From: Duganella guangzhouensis
Lineage (GTDB): Bacteria > Pseudomonadota > Gammaproteobacteria > Burkholderiales > Burkholderiaceae_D
Direction of reading: 5' to 3'
Assembly: GCF_009674535.1 (NCBI RefSeq)
Contig: NZ_WKJK01000013.1
Span: forward strand, 124,001-188,000
Length of the DNA stretch: 64,000 bases
Below, one piece after another: positions 1-8,476 of this stretch (position 1 is its first letter; the number at the start of each line of letters is the position of its first letter). Below the pieces are notes generated by a model, which saw only the letters and a program-made list of their open reading frames with translations, ran no database searches and was not told the DNA's origin. Both the position numbers and the translations under genes were made by a program.

Positions 1-246
1 TGCGCTTGCAGCATGGCCGAGCCAGGGAGAAAACAGCGCGACTTTTCACCAACAAAGTGCTGTTGATGAGACCAAAACGCTACTTGCGCGGCTGTGCATC
101 ATGGCGGTGCGATTCGCTGTTGCAATTGCACCAACGGCTAGCGAAAGCAAATAAAACGGGGGATATAAAATTCACTGCGACATGAAACCAGGCTAATAAA
201 CGGATCAGCCGGTTTAAATAGGACGGGGAATAAATGGATAAAAAAA

Positions 247-270
247 GCCCCGATTACTCGGGGCTTTTTT
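247..270 (-). terminator. Rho-independent terminator behind the tRNA-Ser genes
   Basis: The 6-bp stem GCCCCG/CGGGGC (247-252 with 259-264) has a 6-nt loop. It is flanked by an A-run on one side (241-246) and a T-run on the other (265-270), so it can terminate in both directions. It lies directly downstream of the minus-strand tRNA pair. The 240 bases before it hold no gene I can support. Confidence 0.75.
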
Positions 271-278
271 CTGAATAT

Positions 279-368
279 TGGCGGAGAGGGTGGGATTCGA
301 ACCCACGGATGGTTTGACCCATCGCTTGATTTCGAGTCAAGTACAATCGACCACTCTGCCACCTCTCC
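279..368 (-). tRNA. tRNA-Ser (anticodon CGA), copy 2 in transcription order
   Basis: The 90-nt gene reads on the minus strand. The acceptor stem is GGAGAGG/CCTCTCC, the discriminator is G and the 3' CCA is encoded. The anticodon arm is CTTGA-CTCGAAA-TCAAG, giving anticodon CGA for UCG serine codons. The long variable arm is the serine class feature. It is identical over 90 nt to the copy at 410-499, and both lie downstream of serS on the same strand. Confidence 0.97.
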
Positions 369-409
369 TGGTAACGCATTTTTACTACTTTTTCTCACAT
401 CCAAACAAA

Positions 410-499
410 TGGCGGAGAGGGTGGGATTCGAACCCACGGATGGTTTGACCCATCGCTTGATTTCGAGTCAAGTACAATCGACCACTCTGCCACCTCTCC
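410..499 (-). tRNA. tRNA-Ser (anticodon CGA), copy 1 in transcription order
   Basis: This 90-nt serine tRNA has an encoded CCA, anticodon CGA and a long variable arm. It is a perfect duplicate of the gene at 279-368, separated by 41 nt. It begins 67 nt after the serS stop codon on the same strand, so co-transcription with serS or from a shared promoter is possible. The identical pair suggests a recent tandem duplication kept by gene conversion or by dosage selection. Confidence 0.97.
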
Positions 500-566
500 G
501 TTTTCCCACCTGCTGCTGCGAGAAGGCAAGATTATAGCAGGTGCTTGAGAAAATGGAAGGGCAAAG

Positions 567-1856
567 TTACGCTTTTAAATGCGTTTGTCCGCCCATGTAC
601 GGACGCAGCACTTCCGGGATCTCCACCGAGCCGTCCGCCTGCTGATAATTCTCCAGCACTGCGACCAGCGTGCGCCCCACCGCCAGGCCCGAACCGTTCA
701 GCGTGTGCAGCAGTTCCGGCTTGCCCTGGGCGTTGCGGAAGCGCGCCTGCATGCGGCGCGCCTGGAAGGATTCGCAGTTCGACAGCGACGAGATTTCACG
801 GTAGGTGTTCTGCGCCGGCAGCCACACTTCCAGATCGTAGGTCTTGGTGGCGCCAAAGCCCATATCACCGGTGCACAGCGACATCACGCGGTATGGCAGG
901 CCCAGACGCTGCAAAATGGTTTCGGCGTGGCCGACCATCTGTTCCAGCGCGCCGTACGACTGCTCCGGATGCACCACCTGCACCATCTCGACTTTGTCGA
1001 ACTGGTGCTGGCGGATCATGCCGCGGGTGTCGCGGCCGTAGCTGCCCGCCTCCGAGCGGAAGCATGGGGTGTGGGCGGTCATCTTCAGCGGCAACGCGTC
1101 GGCGGCGATGATCTCGTCGCGCACGATATTGGTCAGCGACACTTCCGAGGTCGGGATCAGGTAGAAGGTCTCGCCCTCGCCTTCCGCGCCGCCCTTCTTC
1201 ACCGAGAACAGATCGGCTTCGAACTTGGGCAGCTGGCCGGTGCCGCGCAGCGAATCGGCGTTGACCATATAGGGGGTGTAGCACTCGGTGTAGCCGTGCT
1301 CATCGGTGTGGGTGTTCAGCATGAACTGCGCCAGCGCGCGGTGCAGACGAGCGATGCCGCCTTTCATCACCGAGAAGCGCGAGCCGGTCAGCTTGGTCGC
1401 GGTGTCGAAGTCCAGGCCCAGCGGGGCGCCGACGTCAACGTGATCCTTGATCTCGAAATCGAAGCTGCGCGGGGTGCCGCTCTTGCGCACTTCCACGTTG
1501 CCAGTTTCGTCGTTGCCGACCGGGACCGACTCGTGCGGCAGGTTCGGGATGGTTTGCAGGAAATCGCCCAGCTTGGCCTGCAGTTCGCCCAGTTTGACTT
1601 CATTGGCCTTGAGCTCGTCGCCCAGGCCGGCCACTTCCGCCATCAGGGCGCTGGTGTCTTCGCCCTTGCCCTTCATCATGCCGATCAGCTTGGACTGCGA
1701 ATTACGCTTGCCCTGCAGTTCTTCGGTGCGCGTCTGGATCGCTTTGCGTTCCGATTCGAGCGCGTTGAACGCGTCCACATCGAGCTGGAACTTGCGGGTC
1801 GCCAGGCGCGCGGCGACGGTGGCTATATCTTTACGGAGCAGTTGGATATCAATCAT
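567..1856 (-). CDS. serS: Seryl-tRNA synthetase
   Basis: This 429-residue class II synthetase charges tRNA-Ser with serine in the cytosol. Residues 28-100 form the antiparallel coiled-coil arm that reads the long variable arm of tRNA-Ser. The class II motifs follow: TSE at 236-238, motif 2 from CFRSEAG (265-271) to about 290, and motif 3 GSGLAVGRTLVAVLE at 388-402. The start is set at the methionine of MIDIQLL, the usual family N-terminus; the frame runs 18 codons further upstream but that part has no family similarity. It is the last protein gene of the ftsK-lolA-rarA side of the locus, though a hydrolase and two small genes intervene. Its substrates, two tRNA-Ser genes, lie immediately downstream. 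Confidence 0.97.
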   Translation of the reverse strand: MIDIQLLRKDIATVAARLATRKFQLDVDAFNALESERKAIQTRTEELQGKRNSQSKLIGMMKGKGEDTSALMAEVAGLGDELKANEVKLGELQAKLGDFLQTIPNLPHESVPVGNDETGNVEVRKSGTPRSFDFEIKDHVDVGAPLGLDFDTATKLTGSRFSVMKGGIARLHRALAQFMLNTHTDEHGYTECYTPYMVNADSLRGTGQLPKFEADLFSVKKGGAEGEGETFYLIPTSEVSLTNIVRDEIIAADALPLKMTAHTPCFRSEAGSYGRDTRGMIRQHQFDKVEMVQVVHPEQSYGALEQMVGHAETILQRLGLPYRVMSLCTGDMGFGATKTYDLEVWLPAQNTYREISSLSNCESFQARRMQARFRNAQGKPELLHTLNGSGLAVGRTLVAVLENYQQADGSVEIPEVLRPYMGGQTHLKA

Positions 1857-1947
1857 GGGAACAAGAGCCGTTTGTTTCGAAAACGTCCATTGTACCAAGA
1901 CCAAGCTCACTACTAGCGAGTTTTGCGCAGCCCGCCGGCTGCCGCCA

Positions 1948-2151
1948 TTACAGCGCAGCTTTTTCGGCGGCGGTCAGGCGTTTGGCGGTAATGGTCACGG
2001 TTGGCATGCTGGTGTCAGCCTGGGCGACTGCGACCACTTTGCTGGCCGGCATGACGAAGTCGACGCGTTCCGAAGCGGTGGCGAAGCTGGTGGCGGCGCC
2101 GATGATGGCAGCGGCGACAAAGATAACTTCCATGTTTTTAGCGATGTTCAT
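1948..2151 (-). CDS. Small exported protein of unknown function (67 aa)
   Basis: This is a 67-residue protein with a cleavable signal sequence: a short basic N-terminus, a hydrophobic stretch at residues 8-24 (VIFVAAAIIGAA) and an Ala-x-Ala-like site near residue 26. The mature part is about 40 residues, carries the phrase MPTVTITAKRL and ends in a charged AAEKAAL tail. A strong Shine-Dalgarno (AAGGAG, 6-nt spacing) precedes the ATG. I do not recognise a family. It stands alone between serS and a divergent lipoprotein gene, separated from the latter by about 250 bp. The ribosome site and the coherent signal peptide make it a likely real gene. Confidence 0.65.
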   Translation of the reverse strand: MNIAKNMEVIFVAAAIIGAATSFATASERVDFVMPASKVVAVAQADTSMPTVTITAKRLTAAEKAAL

Positions 2152-2405
2152 GATGGACTCCTTCAGGGGTTGGTTTATATGTGCTGCGGTATGGTTGTAC
2201 TGTACCTAAAGGCGTTCCGGCTCGCGATGGGGATGCGACGAAGCGCTGAAAAGCGCGTCTGAAGTGCAAAAAACCGGTGGAAAGACGTCTGCCTGGGGGC
2301 ATGGCGGCGGTTATTGTAGGATTTCTCCTACGCAACTAATCGTGCGCCACACAATCCTTGAAATTTGTACTATGTACTCAACAGTACAGTCCTCAAGGAG
2401 AAGTA

Positions 2406-2825
2406 ATGAAAACCAATAACCTGATGAAAATCGCAGCGGCCAGCGCCGTGATGATGATTGCCACGGGCTGCTCGACCATGGGTGGTCCAGGCGGCAAGGA
2501 TGAACCGGCGCCGCCGGCCAATCCCAACTTCGCGGGCGAGATGAACAAATTCAACGCTCAGTTCCCGAACGACAAGGCCACCAAGTACGAGGAAGTCTCG
2601 CTGAACTATAACAACGCCAGGAAGCTCGACGAGCGCGGCAATTGCCACGACTTATCGAAGTATCCAGTGGTGATCGTGCTGACGCTGGACGCGGCCGGCA
2701 AGGTCACGCGCAGCACCACCGACGTCGAAGGCAAGAAGGCCGAATGCTTCCGCCAGGCCTACGCCGACGCGCAACTACCGCCGCCACCGTTCGCTCCCTA
2801 CCTGAAACCGATCCGCCTGCGTTAA
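2406..2825 (+). CDS. Putative exported lipoprotein (139 aa)
   Basis: The N-terminus MKTNNLMKIAAASAVMMIATGCS is a lipoprotein signal, with Cys22 as the probable acylated residue (ATGC is a slightly degenerate lipobox). The mature protein begins with a Gly/Pro-rich linker and ends in a compact domain (about residues 75-139). That domain contains PVVIVLTLDAAGKV and a Pro-rich tail, and loosely resembles the fold of TonB C-terminal-like domains; this resemblance is only an impression. The start is chosen at 2406 because CAAGGAG lies 5 nt upstream; an upstream in-frame ATG at 2358 has no ribosome site and would bury the signal. Its last 4 nt overlap the convergent hydrolase gene. Confidence 0.7.
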   Translation: MKTNNLMKIAAASAVMMIATGCSTMGGPGGKDEPAPPANPNFAGEMNKFNAQFPNDKATKYEEVSLNYNNARKLDERGNCHDLSKYPVVIVLTLDAAGKVTRSTTDVEGKKAECFRQAYADAQLPPPPFAPYLKPIRLR

Positions 2826-3655
2826 GCGGCATCCTCTTCATCGGTGTTTTCATCGTTGACGGCGGGCTTGTCCAGCCACTGGATGACGATATCGTTGAAG
2901 CGTTCCGGCTGGCGCAGCATCGGCCAGTGGTCGGTTTCCATCGCCACCACCTTGCAGCCATCGCGCGCCGCCATGGTTTCAGTCCATTGCGGCGAATGAA
3001 ACATGAAGGGCTTGCGGATGCCATAGATGTACAGCATCGGCACCCTGGGCACGAACGGCACCAGCGAGTTGTAGGAACCGGCCGCGCCGGCGGTCAGAAT
3101 GTAATACGGATAATTCATGCCCGAGCTGATGTAAGCGCCTTCGGATGGCGCGCCCAGCACCTTGGCCATGGTGCGGGTCATGACGTCGCCCAGCGGGCCG
3201 CCCATGGCCCAGGCCAGCGCCAGCGTGCTCTGGTAACCGCTGACCATCAGCTTCTGGCCGATCGAGCGTGAGCGGTTGGTGGCCTTGGACTGCGCGTCGC
3301 CGATGTCGACGCCAATGATGGCCGACACCAGCGCCTTGTTCCGCATATAAAACTCGTAACCGAACACGCAGCCCCAGTCATGCAGCATCAGAATGACTTT
3401 TTCCTTGCGGCTGACGCTATTCACAATGTGCAGCAGCACGCGCAACATCGCATTCAGCGAATAAGAGCGGCGCGGCTTGCTGCGGTCAAAGCCAGGCAGC
3501 GTGAAGCGCACGCAGCGATAGCGCTGCTTCAACTCAGCCACCTGAGCATCCCACACGCGGTAGGTGTCCGGCCAGCCGTGGATCATGACGATGGTTTCGG
3601 TGCCCTCGCCTTCGATAAATACGTCGACATTGTCAACCACCATGGCTGGCTGCAT
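2822..3655 (-). CDS. Alpha/beta-fold hydrolase, epoxide hydrolase/dehalogenase-like
   Basis: This is a 277-residue alpha/beta hydrolase. The oxyanion motif HGWPD is at residues 26-30. The nucleophile elbow LHDWGC (about 92-97) carries Asp rather than Ser, the pattern of epoxide hydrolases and haloalkane dehalogenases, which form an ester with Asp. The C-terminal catalytic His is in ETDHWPMLRQPERF, about 30 residues from the end. There is no signal peptide, so it is probably cytosolic. A ribosome site (AAGGGAG, 4-5 nt spacing) supports the ATG at 3655. The substrate cannot be read from the sequence. It overlaps the convergent lipoprotein gene by 4 nt. Confidence 0.85.
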   Translation of the reverse strand: MQPAMVVDNVDVFIEGEGTETIVMIHGWPDTYRVWDAQVAELKQRYRCVRFTLPGFDRSKPRRSYSLNAMLRVLLHIVNSVSRKEKVILMLHDWGCVFGYEFYMRNKALVSAIIGVDIGDAQSKATNRSRSIGQKLMVSGYQSTLALAWAMGGPLGDVMTRTMAKVLGAPSEGAYISSGMNYPYYILTAGAAGSYNSLVPFVPRVPMLYIYGIRKPFMFHSPQWTETMAARDGCKVVAMETDHWPMLRQPERFNDIVIQWLDKPAVNDENTDEEDAA

Positions 3656-3756
3656 GCTGCTCCCTTAAACGCTGCGGACTGTTGAGTGATCTATCTTAAC
3701 AACAACCATCCCGCACGAAAAGCAGCTAGTTGTAGACGACACCCCTCCTCCGGCTA

Positions 3757-3819
3757 CATAAGCCGAGCTCGTGTCCACTTCGGGGTCAGACCCCGAAGTG
3801 GACACGAGCTCGGCTTATG
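3757..3819. repeat. Perfect 63-bp palindrome (31-bp arms)
   Basis: Arms 3757-3787 and 3789-3819 are perfectly complementary around a single central A. The core reads GGGGTC-A-GACCCC, flanked by CGAAGTGGACACGAGC. It sits in the 195-bp gap between the hydrolase start and the rarA stop codon. As RNA it would form a near loopless 31-bp hairpin. No second copy occurs in this window. It may be a dispersed palindromic element, or a hairpin protecting or terminating the rarA transcript. Confidence 0.9.
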
Positions 3820-3850
3820 CGGCTGATACAGCGCCGGCGTGTGGCCCGCG

Positions 3851-5155
3851 TCAGGGCTTGCCGGCGTCTTCGTCCAGCTTGCGCAGGAAGGCCATTTTGT
3901 CGGCGATTTTGGTTTCGAGGCCGCGCGGGACCGGTTGATACCAGCCGGGTTCGCGCATATCGTCGGGGAAGTAGGTTTCGCCGGCGGCGTAGGCGTGCGG
4001 TTCGTCGTGGGCGTAGCGGTATTCGTGACCGTAGCCGAGTTCCTTCATCAGCTTGGTCGGGGCGTTGCGCAGGTGGACCGGCACTTCGCGCGACTTGTCC
4101 TTGCGGACGAAGGCCATGGCTTCGTTGAAGGCGTTGTAGCCGGCGTTGCTCTTGGCGGCGATGGCCAGGTAGATCACGGCCTGCCCCAGCGCCAGTTCGC
4201 CCTCCGGCGAGCCGAGCCGTTCGTAGGTGTTGGCGGCGTCGTTGGCAATCTGCATCGCGCGCGGATCGGCCAGGCCGATGTCTTCCCACGCCATGCGGAC
4301 GATGCGGCGCGACAGGTAGCGCGCGTCGGCGCCGCCGTCCAGCATGCGGCACAGCCAGTACAGCGCGGCGTCCGGATTCGAGCCGCGCACCGATTTGTGC
4401 AGCGCCGAGATCTGGTCGTAGAAATTGTCGCCGCCCTTGTCGAAACGGCGCGCGTTCAGGGTCAGCGCGTTCTGGATGAACTCGGCGGTGATCTGGTTGG
4501 TCTTGGCGGCGTTGGCGGCGGTGTTGGTCACTTCCAGCAGATTCAGCAGACGGCGGCCGTCGCCATCGGCGTAGCCGATCAGCGTGTCGATGGCGGCGTC
4601 TTCGAACTCCAGCTGGCTCAGCACTTTGTCGCGCGCGCGGTCGACCATCTGCCGCAGCTCGCTTTCGTCGAACGACTTCAGCACGTAGACCTGGGCGCGC
4701 GATAGCAGCGCCGAGTTCACTTCGAACGAAGGATTTTCGGTGGTGGCGCCGATCAGCGTCACCAGGCCCGATTCGGCATACGGCAGCAAGGCGTCCTGCT
4801 GCGACTTGTTAAAACGGTGGATCTCGTCGACAAACAGGATGGTGTGCTTGCCCATGTCCAGATTGTGCTGCGCCTGCTCCATCGCGGCGCGGATATCCTT
4901 CACGCCGGAAAACACCGCCGACAGCGCGATAAACTCGCAGTCATACGCCTTGGCGGTCAGGCGCGCCAGCGTGGTCTTGCCCACGCCCGGCGGCCCCCAC
5001 AAAATCATCGAATGCGGCTGGCCCGACTCGAATGCCAGGCGCAGCGGCTTGCCCGGCGCCAGCAGGTGGCGCTGGCCGACGACATCGTCAAGCGTCTTGG
5101 GCCGCAGCGCTTCGGCCAGCGGTTGGCGCGGTTCGGTGGAAAATAAATCTGCCAT
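3851..5155 (-). CDS. rarA: Replication-associated recombination ATPase RarA (MgsA)
   Basis: This 434-residue AAA+ ATPase of the RarA/Mgs1/WRNIP1 family acts on stalled forks and ssDNA gaps. The Walker A is GPPGVGKT (54-61), the Walker B ILFVDEIH with Asp-Glu at 109-110 followed by RFNKSQQD, and sensor 1 is GATTENPSFE. The C-terminal half holds the MgsA/tetramerisation region (RRIVRMAWEDIGLADP). Length matches the family. It is the last gene of ftsK-lolA-rarA, with 62 bp between it and lolA, so it is probably co-transcribed. The start at 5155 follows the family pattern of a short N-terminus with an SSB-like LF motif. Confidence 0.95.
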   Translation of the reverse strand: MADLFSTEPRQPLAEALRPKTLDDVVGQRHLLAPGKPLRLAFESGQPHSMILWGPPGVGKTTLARLTAKAYDCEFIALSAVFSGVKDIRAAMEQAQHNLDMGKHTILFVDEIHRFNKSQQDALLPYAESGLVTLIGATTENPSFEVNSALLSRAQVYVLKSFDESELRQMVDRARDKVLSQLEFEDAAIDTLIGYADGDGRRLLNLLEVTNTAANAAKTNQITAEFIQNALTLNARRFDKGGDNFYDQISALHKSVRGSNPDAALYWLCRMLDGGADARYLSRRIVRMAWEDIGLADPRAMQIANDAANTYERLGSPEGELALGQAVIYLAIAAKSNAGYNAFNEAMAFVRKDKSREVPVHLRNAPTKLMKELGYGHEYRYAHDEPHAYAAGETYFPDDMREPGWYQPVPRGLETKIADKMAFLRKLDEDAGKP

Positions 5156-5217
5156 GATCTGAAATGGAAAAACGCCGCAGCGTCGCAGCTGCGGCGTTGG
5201 AATCGGTCACTACCTGA

Positions 5218-5850
5218 TTAATTATTGAATACGTCCGCGCCCTTCGGCATGACGAATTTAAAACTGGTGGCGTTCAGCGCCGGATTTTTTTCCAGCTTGC
5301 TGAACTTCAGCACCGAGGTCTGGCCGAAGGAATCCTTCAACTCCATCGCCTCCGGCACGCCATTGCGCAGGCCAATGGCGATTTGCTCGAAGCTGGAATC
5401 CTTGGCTTTCGGCACCGCCTTCAGCCACTCCAGGCCATCGCGGCTGCCGCCCTCGGACAGCGTGAAGCTCTTTTCCAGGTCATTGCTGCCGAACAGAATC
5501 GCGGCCGGCGACGAGCCCAGCGCATCACCCAGCTTTTTCACCGTGACCTGGTTCAGATCCTTGTCGTAGATGAACAGCTGCTCGCCATCGGCCTGCAGCA
5601 CCTGGTCGTAGGGCTTGGTGTAAGTCCAGATGAACTTGCCCGGACGGGCAAACACGAAGGTACCGCTGGAATTCTTGCCGGCCTTGGGCGCCTCGCCATT
5701 GGCGTTCTTCACCTGGGTCTGCACGAATTCGCCCTTGGCCGCCTTGGTCGACGCCACGAAGGACTTGAACTGCTCCAGCGCGCTAGCATGGGCAAAGCCC
5801 GCCAGCAGCAGGCCGGCGGTCAGCGCCGCCAACGATTTAAAACGCGTCAT
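5218..5850 (-). CDS. lolA: Outer-membrane lipoprotein carrier protein LolA
   Basis: This 210-residue periplasmic chaperone takes lipoproteins released by LolCDE and hands them to LolB. The signal peptide spans residues 1-22 (MTRFKSLAALTAGLLLAGFAHA). The mature part contains typical LolA elements: SGTFVFARPGKFIWTY, the QVLQADGEQLFIYDKDLNQVTV block, and AAILFG. The start is placed at 5850, where AAAGGAA precedes the ATG. A longer open frame to 6012 runs into ftsK and is not coding. It lies 10 nt after the ftsK stop and is surely translated from the same mRNA. Confidence 0.95.
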   Translation of the reverse strand: MTRFKSLAALTAGLLLAGFAHASALEQFKSFVASTKAAKGEFVQTQVKNANGEAPKAGKNSSGTFVFARPGKFIWTYTKPYDQVLQADGEQLFIYDKDLNQVTVKKLGDALGSSPAAILFGSNDLEKSFTLSEGGSRDGLEWLKAVPKAKDSSFEQIAIGLRNGVPEAMELKDSFGQTSVLKFSKLEKNPALNATSFKFVMPKGADVFNN

Positions 5851-5860
5851 ATGTTTCCTT

Positions 5861-8263
5861 TTATTCTGCACTGGCAGCCGGCACGAGAATGTCGCGGTTG
5901 CCGTTCGATTGCATGGCCGAGACCACGCCGCTATTTTCCATTTGCTCCAGCAGGCGCGCCGCGCGGTTGTAGCCGATGCGCAGATGACGCTGCACCAGCG
6001 AGATCGAGGCACGGCGGTTCTTCAGCACCACCTGCACTGCCTGATCGTACATCGGATCGGCCTCGCCGCCGCCCTCGCCCGGGACACCGCCTTCGGCGCC
6101 GCCCGCCTCGCCTTCCAGCGTGCCGCCTTCGAGGATGCCCTCGATGTAGTCCGGCTCGCCGGTGGTCTTCAGATGTTTCACCACCCGGTGCACCTCGTCA
6201 TCCGACACGAACGCGCCGTGGACCCGCACCGGTAATCCGGTACCGGGCGGCATATACAGCATGTCACCCATGCCCAGCAGGGTTTCCGCGCCCATCTGGT
6301 CCAGAATGGTACGCGAGTCGATCTTGGACGATACCTGGAACGCGATCCGGGTTGGAATATTGGCTTTAATCAGGCCGGTAATCACGTCTACAGATGGGCG
6401 CTGGGTCGCCAGAATCAAGTGCAGGCCGGCCGCACGGGCCTTTTGCGCGATACGAGCGATCAGCTCTTCCACCTTCTTGCCGACCACCATCATCAGGTCG
6501 GCCAGCTCGTCGATGATGATGACGATGGTTGGCAGTTTTTCCAGCGGCTCCGGCGAATCCGGCGTCAGGCTGAACGGATTCGGGATGTGTTCTTCCTTCT
6601 TCTTGGCCTCGGCGATCTTGGCGTTGTAGCCGGCCAGATTACGCACGCCCAGCTTGGACATCAGCTTGTAGCGGCGCTCCATCTCGTTGACCGCCCAGTT
6701 CAGCGCGTGACCGGCCTGGCGCATATCGGTCACCACCGGCGCCAGCAGATGCGGAATGCCTTCGTACACCGACATCTCCAGCATCTTCGGATCGATCAGG
6801 ATCATCCGCACGTCTTTCGGATCGGACTTGTACAGCAGCGACAGGATGGTGGCGTTGATACCCACCGATTTACCGGAGCCGGTGGTACCCGCCACCAGCA
6901 AGTGCGGCATCTTGGCCAGGTCGGCCACCACCGGCTTGCCAGCGATGTCCTTGCCCAGCGCCACCGTCAGTGGCGAGGCGTTGTCGTTGTAGACCTTGGA
7001 ACCGACGATTTCGCTCAGGCGCACGATCTGGCGCTTCGGATTCGGCAACTCCAGCGCCATGAAATTCTTGCCCGGAATGGTCTCGACCACGCGAATCGAG
7101 GTCAGCGACAGCGAACGCGCCAGGTCGCGCGCCAGATTGACGATCTGGCTACCCTTGACGCCGGTGGCCGGCTCGATTTCATAGCGCGTCACCACGGGGC
7201 CGGGATACGCCGCCACCACCTTGGCTTCGACGCCAAAGTCCGACAGTTTCTTCTCGATCAGGCGGCTGGTGAATTCCAGCGTCTCGATCGACAACGTTTC
7301 CTGTGTTTCGGGCGCATCGTCCAGCAGCGACAGTGCCGGCAAGGCGGCATCGCCGCCGGCGCGCGGCAGATCGGTGAACAGGCTGGCCTGGCGCTCCTTC
7401 TCGACCCGCTCCGACTTGACCACCGTGATCACCTGCGGCTCGACCTTGATGGTCGGCGCCGCCACCGGATGCTTCTCGACATGCTTGGCGCGCTCGTGCA
7501 CCACCACTTCCTCGCGCTTGACCGCTGCGACCTCGCCCTGGCGGCGGTCTTCACGGTACTGATAGCGCTGGATGAACCATTCGATCATGCCCTCGACCGC
7601 GCCGCCGAGACGCTCGGCCACGGCCATCCAGGATACCTGGAAGAACAGGCTGAAACCCAGCCCGAACAGCAGCAACAGCAGCAAAGTAGCGCCGGTGAAG
7701 CCGAACGCCACATGCGCCGAATGGCCGATCAGCTCGCCCAGCACGCCGCCCGACACGCGCGGCAACTCGGCATGGCTGGTCAGCGTGCGCAGGCGCAAGA
7801 ATTCCAGCCCAACGCTGCCGATAAACAGCAGCACGAAACCGATGCCGCGTATCAGCGGCTCCTGCGCGTGTTCGGGCTCCGGCTCCTGCGCCAGCACATA
7901 TTTATGCGTCAGGCCACGGTAACCCTTCCACACCACGCGCAATAAACAAAACGCCCACCACCAGGCGGAGATGCCGAAAATGTACAGCAGCAGATCCGAC
8001 AGCCAGGCGCCGGCGCGGCCGCCCAGGTTGTGCACCTCGGGCACCAGTGTGCCGTGCGACCAACCCGGGTCCATTTTGTGATAACTGGCCAGGATCAGCA
8101 CGAAATACGCGCCCAGCACGGCCAGCGCCAGCCACCGCGCCTCCGACAGCAGCCGCACCAGCCGGTTCGGCAAGGGCTGGCGTTCGGTCGGGGTGCGGGT
8201 GTAGCCGGACGAGGCGGACGCGCTCGCTTTCGGCGTGCGTTCCTGAACTTTTTTACTGCTCAT
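5861..8263 (-). CDS. ftsK: DNA translocase FtsK
   Basis: This 800-residue septal DNA pump resolves chromosome dimers with XerCD. Four membrane segments lie at about residues 43-61, 88-110, 138-156 and 186-210. A charged linker follows (about 235-330), much shorter than in E. coli, which explains the total length. The alpha/beta motor has Walker A GTTGSGKS (459-466) and Walker B IVIIIDELADLM (about 575-587). The C-terminal winged-helix gamma domain (about 735-795, QVVLKNRRASISLVQRHLRIGYNRAARLLE) reads KOPS sites. It heads the ftsK-lolA-rarA operon and is divergent from trxB. Confidence 0.97.
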   Translation of the reverse strand: MSSKKVQERTPKASASASSGYTRTPTERQPLPNRLVRLLSEARWLALAVLGAYFVLILASYHKMDPGWSHGTLVPEVHNLGGRAGAWLSDLLLYIFGISAWWWAFCLLRVVWKGYRGLTHKYVLAQEPEPEHAQEPLIRGIGFVLLFIGSVGLEFLRLRTLTSHAELPRVSGGVLGELIGHSAHVAFGFTGATLLLLLLFGLGFSLFFQVSWMAVAERLGGAVEGMIEWFIQRYQYREDRRQGEVAAVKREEVVVHERAKHVEKHPVAAPTIKVEPQVITVVKSERVEKERQASLFTDLPRAGGDAALPALSLLDDAPETQETLSIETLEFTSRLIEKKLSDFGVEAKVVAAYPGPVVTRYEIEPATGVKGSQIVNLARDLARSLSLTSIRVVETIPGKNFMALELPNPKRQIVRLSEIVGSKVYNDNASPLTVALGKDIAGKPVVADLAKMPHLLVAGTTGSGKSVGINATILSLLYKSDPKDVRMILIDPKMLEMSVYEGIPHLLAPVVTDMRQAGHALNWAVNEMERRYKLMSKLGVRNLAGYNAKIAEAKKKEEHIPNPFSLTPDSPEPLEKLPTIVIIIDELADLMMVVGKKVEELIARIAQKARAAGLHLILATQRPSVDVITGLIKANIPTRIAFQVSSKIDSRTILDQMGAETLLGMGDMLYMPPGTGLPVRVHGAFVSDDEVHRVVKHLKTTGEPDYIEGILEGGTLEGEAGGAEGGVPGEGGGEADPMYDQAVQVVLKNRRASISLVQRHLRIGYNRAARLLEQMENSGVVSAMQSNGNRDILVPAASAE

Positions 8264-8349
8264 AGGTATAAAGGTGTTGCGATGTTGGCGGTCAGGAAAT
8301 ATTCCTTTGGCGGTATTCTAAGGCATAAGGGCGACATCCGCCCCCACGA

Positions 8350-8379
8350 TTCATCCTGAGTCCCTGCTTGCACTATAAT
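8350..8379 (+). promoter_or_regulatory. Possible trxB promoter
   Basis: A perfect TATAAT is present at 8374-8379, about 98 bp upstream of the trxB start codon. The hexamer 18 bp further upstream (TTCATC) is a poor -35. The 213-bp gap between the divergent ftsK and trxB genes must contain both promoters; this is the only convincing -10 on the plus strand. Confidence 0.35.
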
Positions 8380-8476
8380 CTTGTATTGCTTGCGCAATTG
8401 CAATAGCGGCATGCCCTTGCCGCCCTTGCGCGCGCCCCCACATTCGGATTAATCCAACACTACAAAGAAGCCTGCC

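Noticed and set aside
138..437. A 99-codon minus-strand frame over the tRNA genes
   Set aside because: It translates the two tRNA-Ser genes and their terminator.
5851..6012. Longer start for lolA
   Set aside because: The added 54 codons lie in ftsK in another frame; the signal peptide and ribosome site fix the start at 5850.
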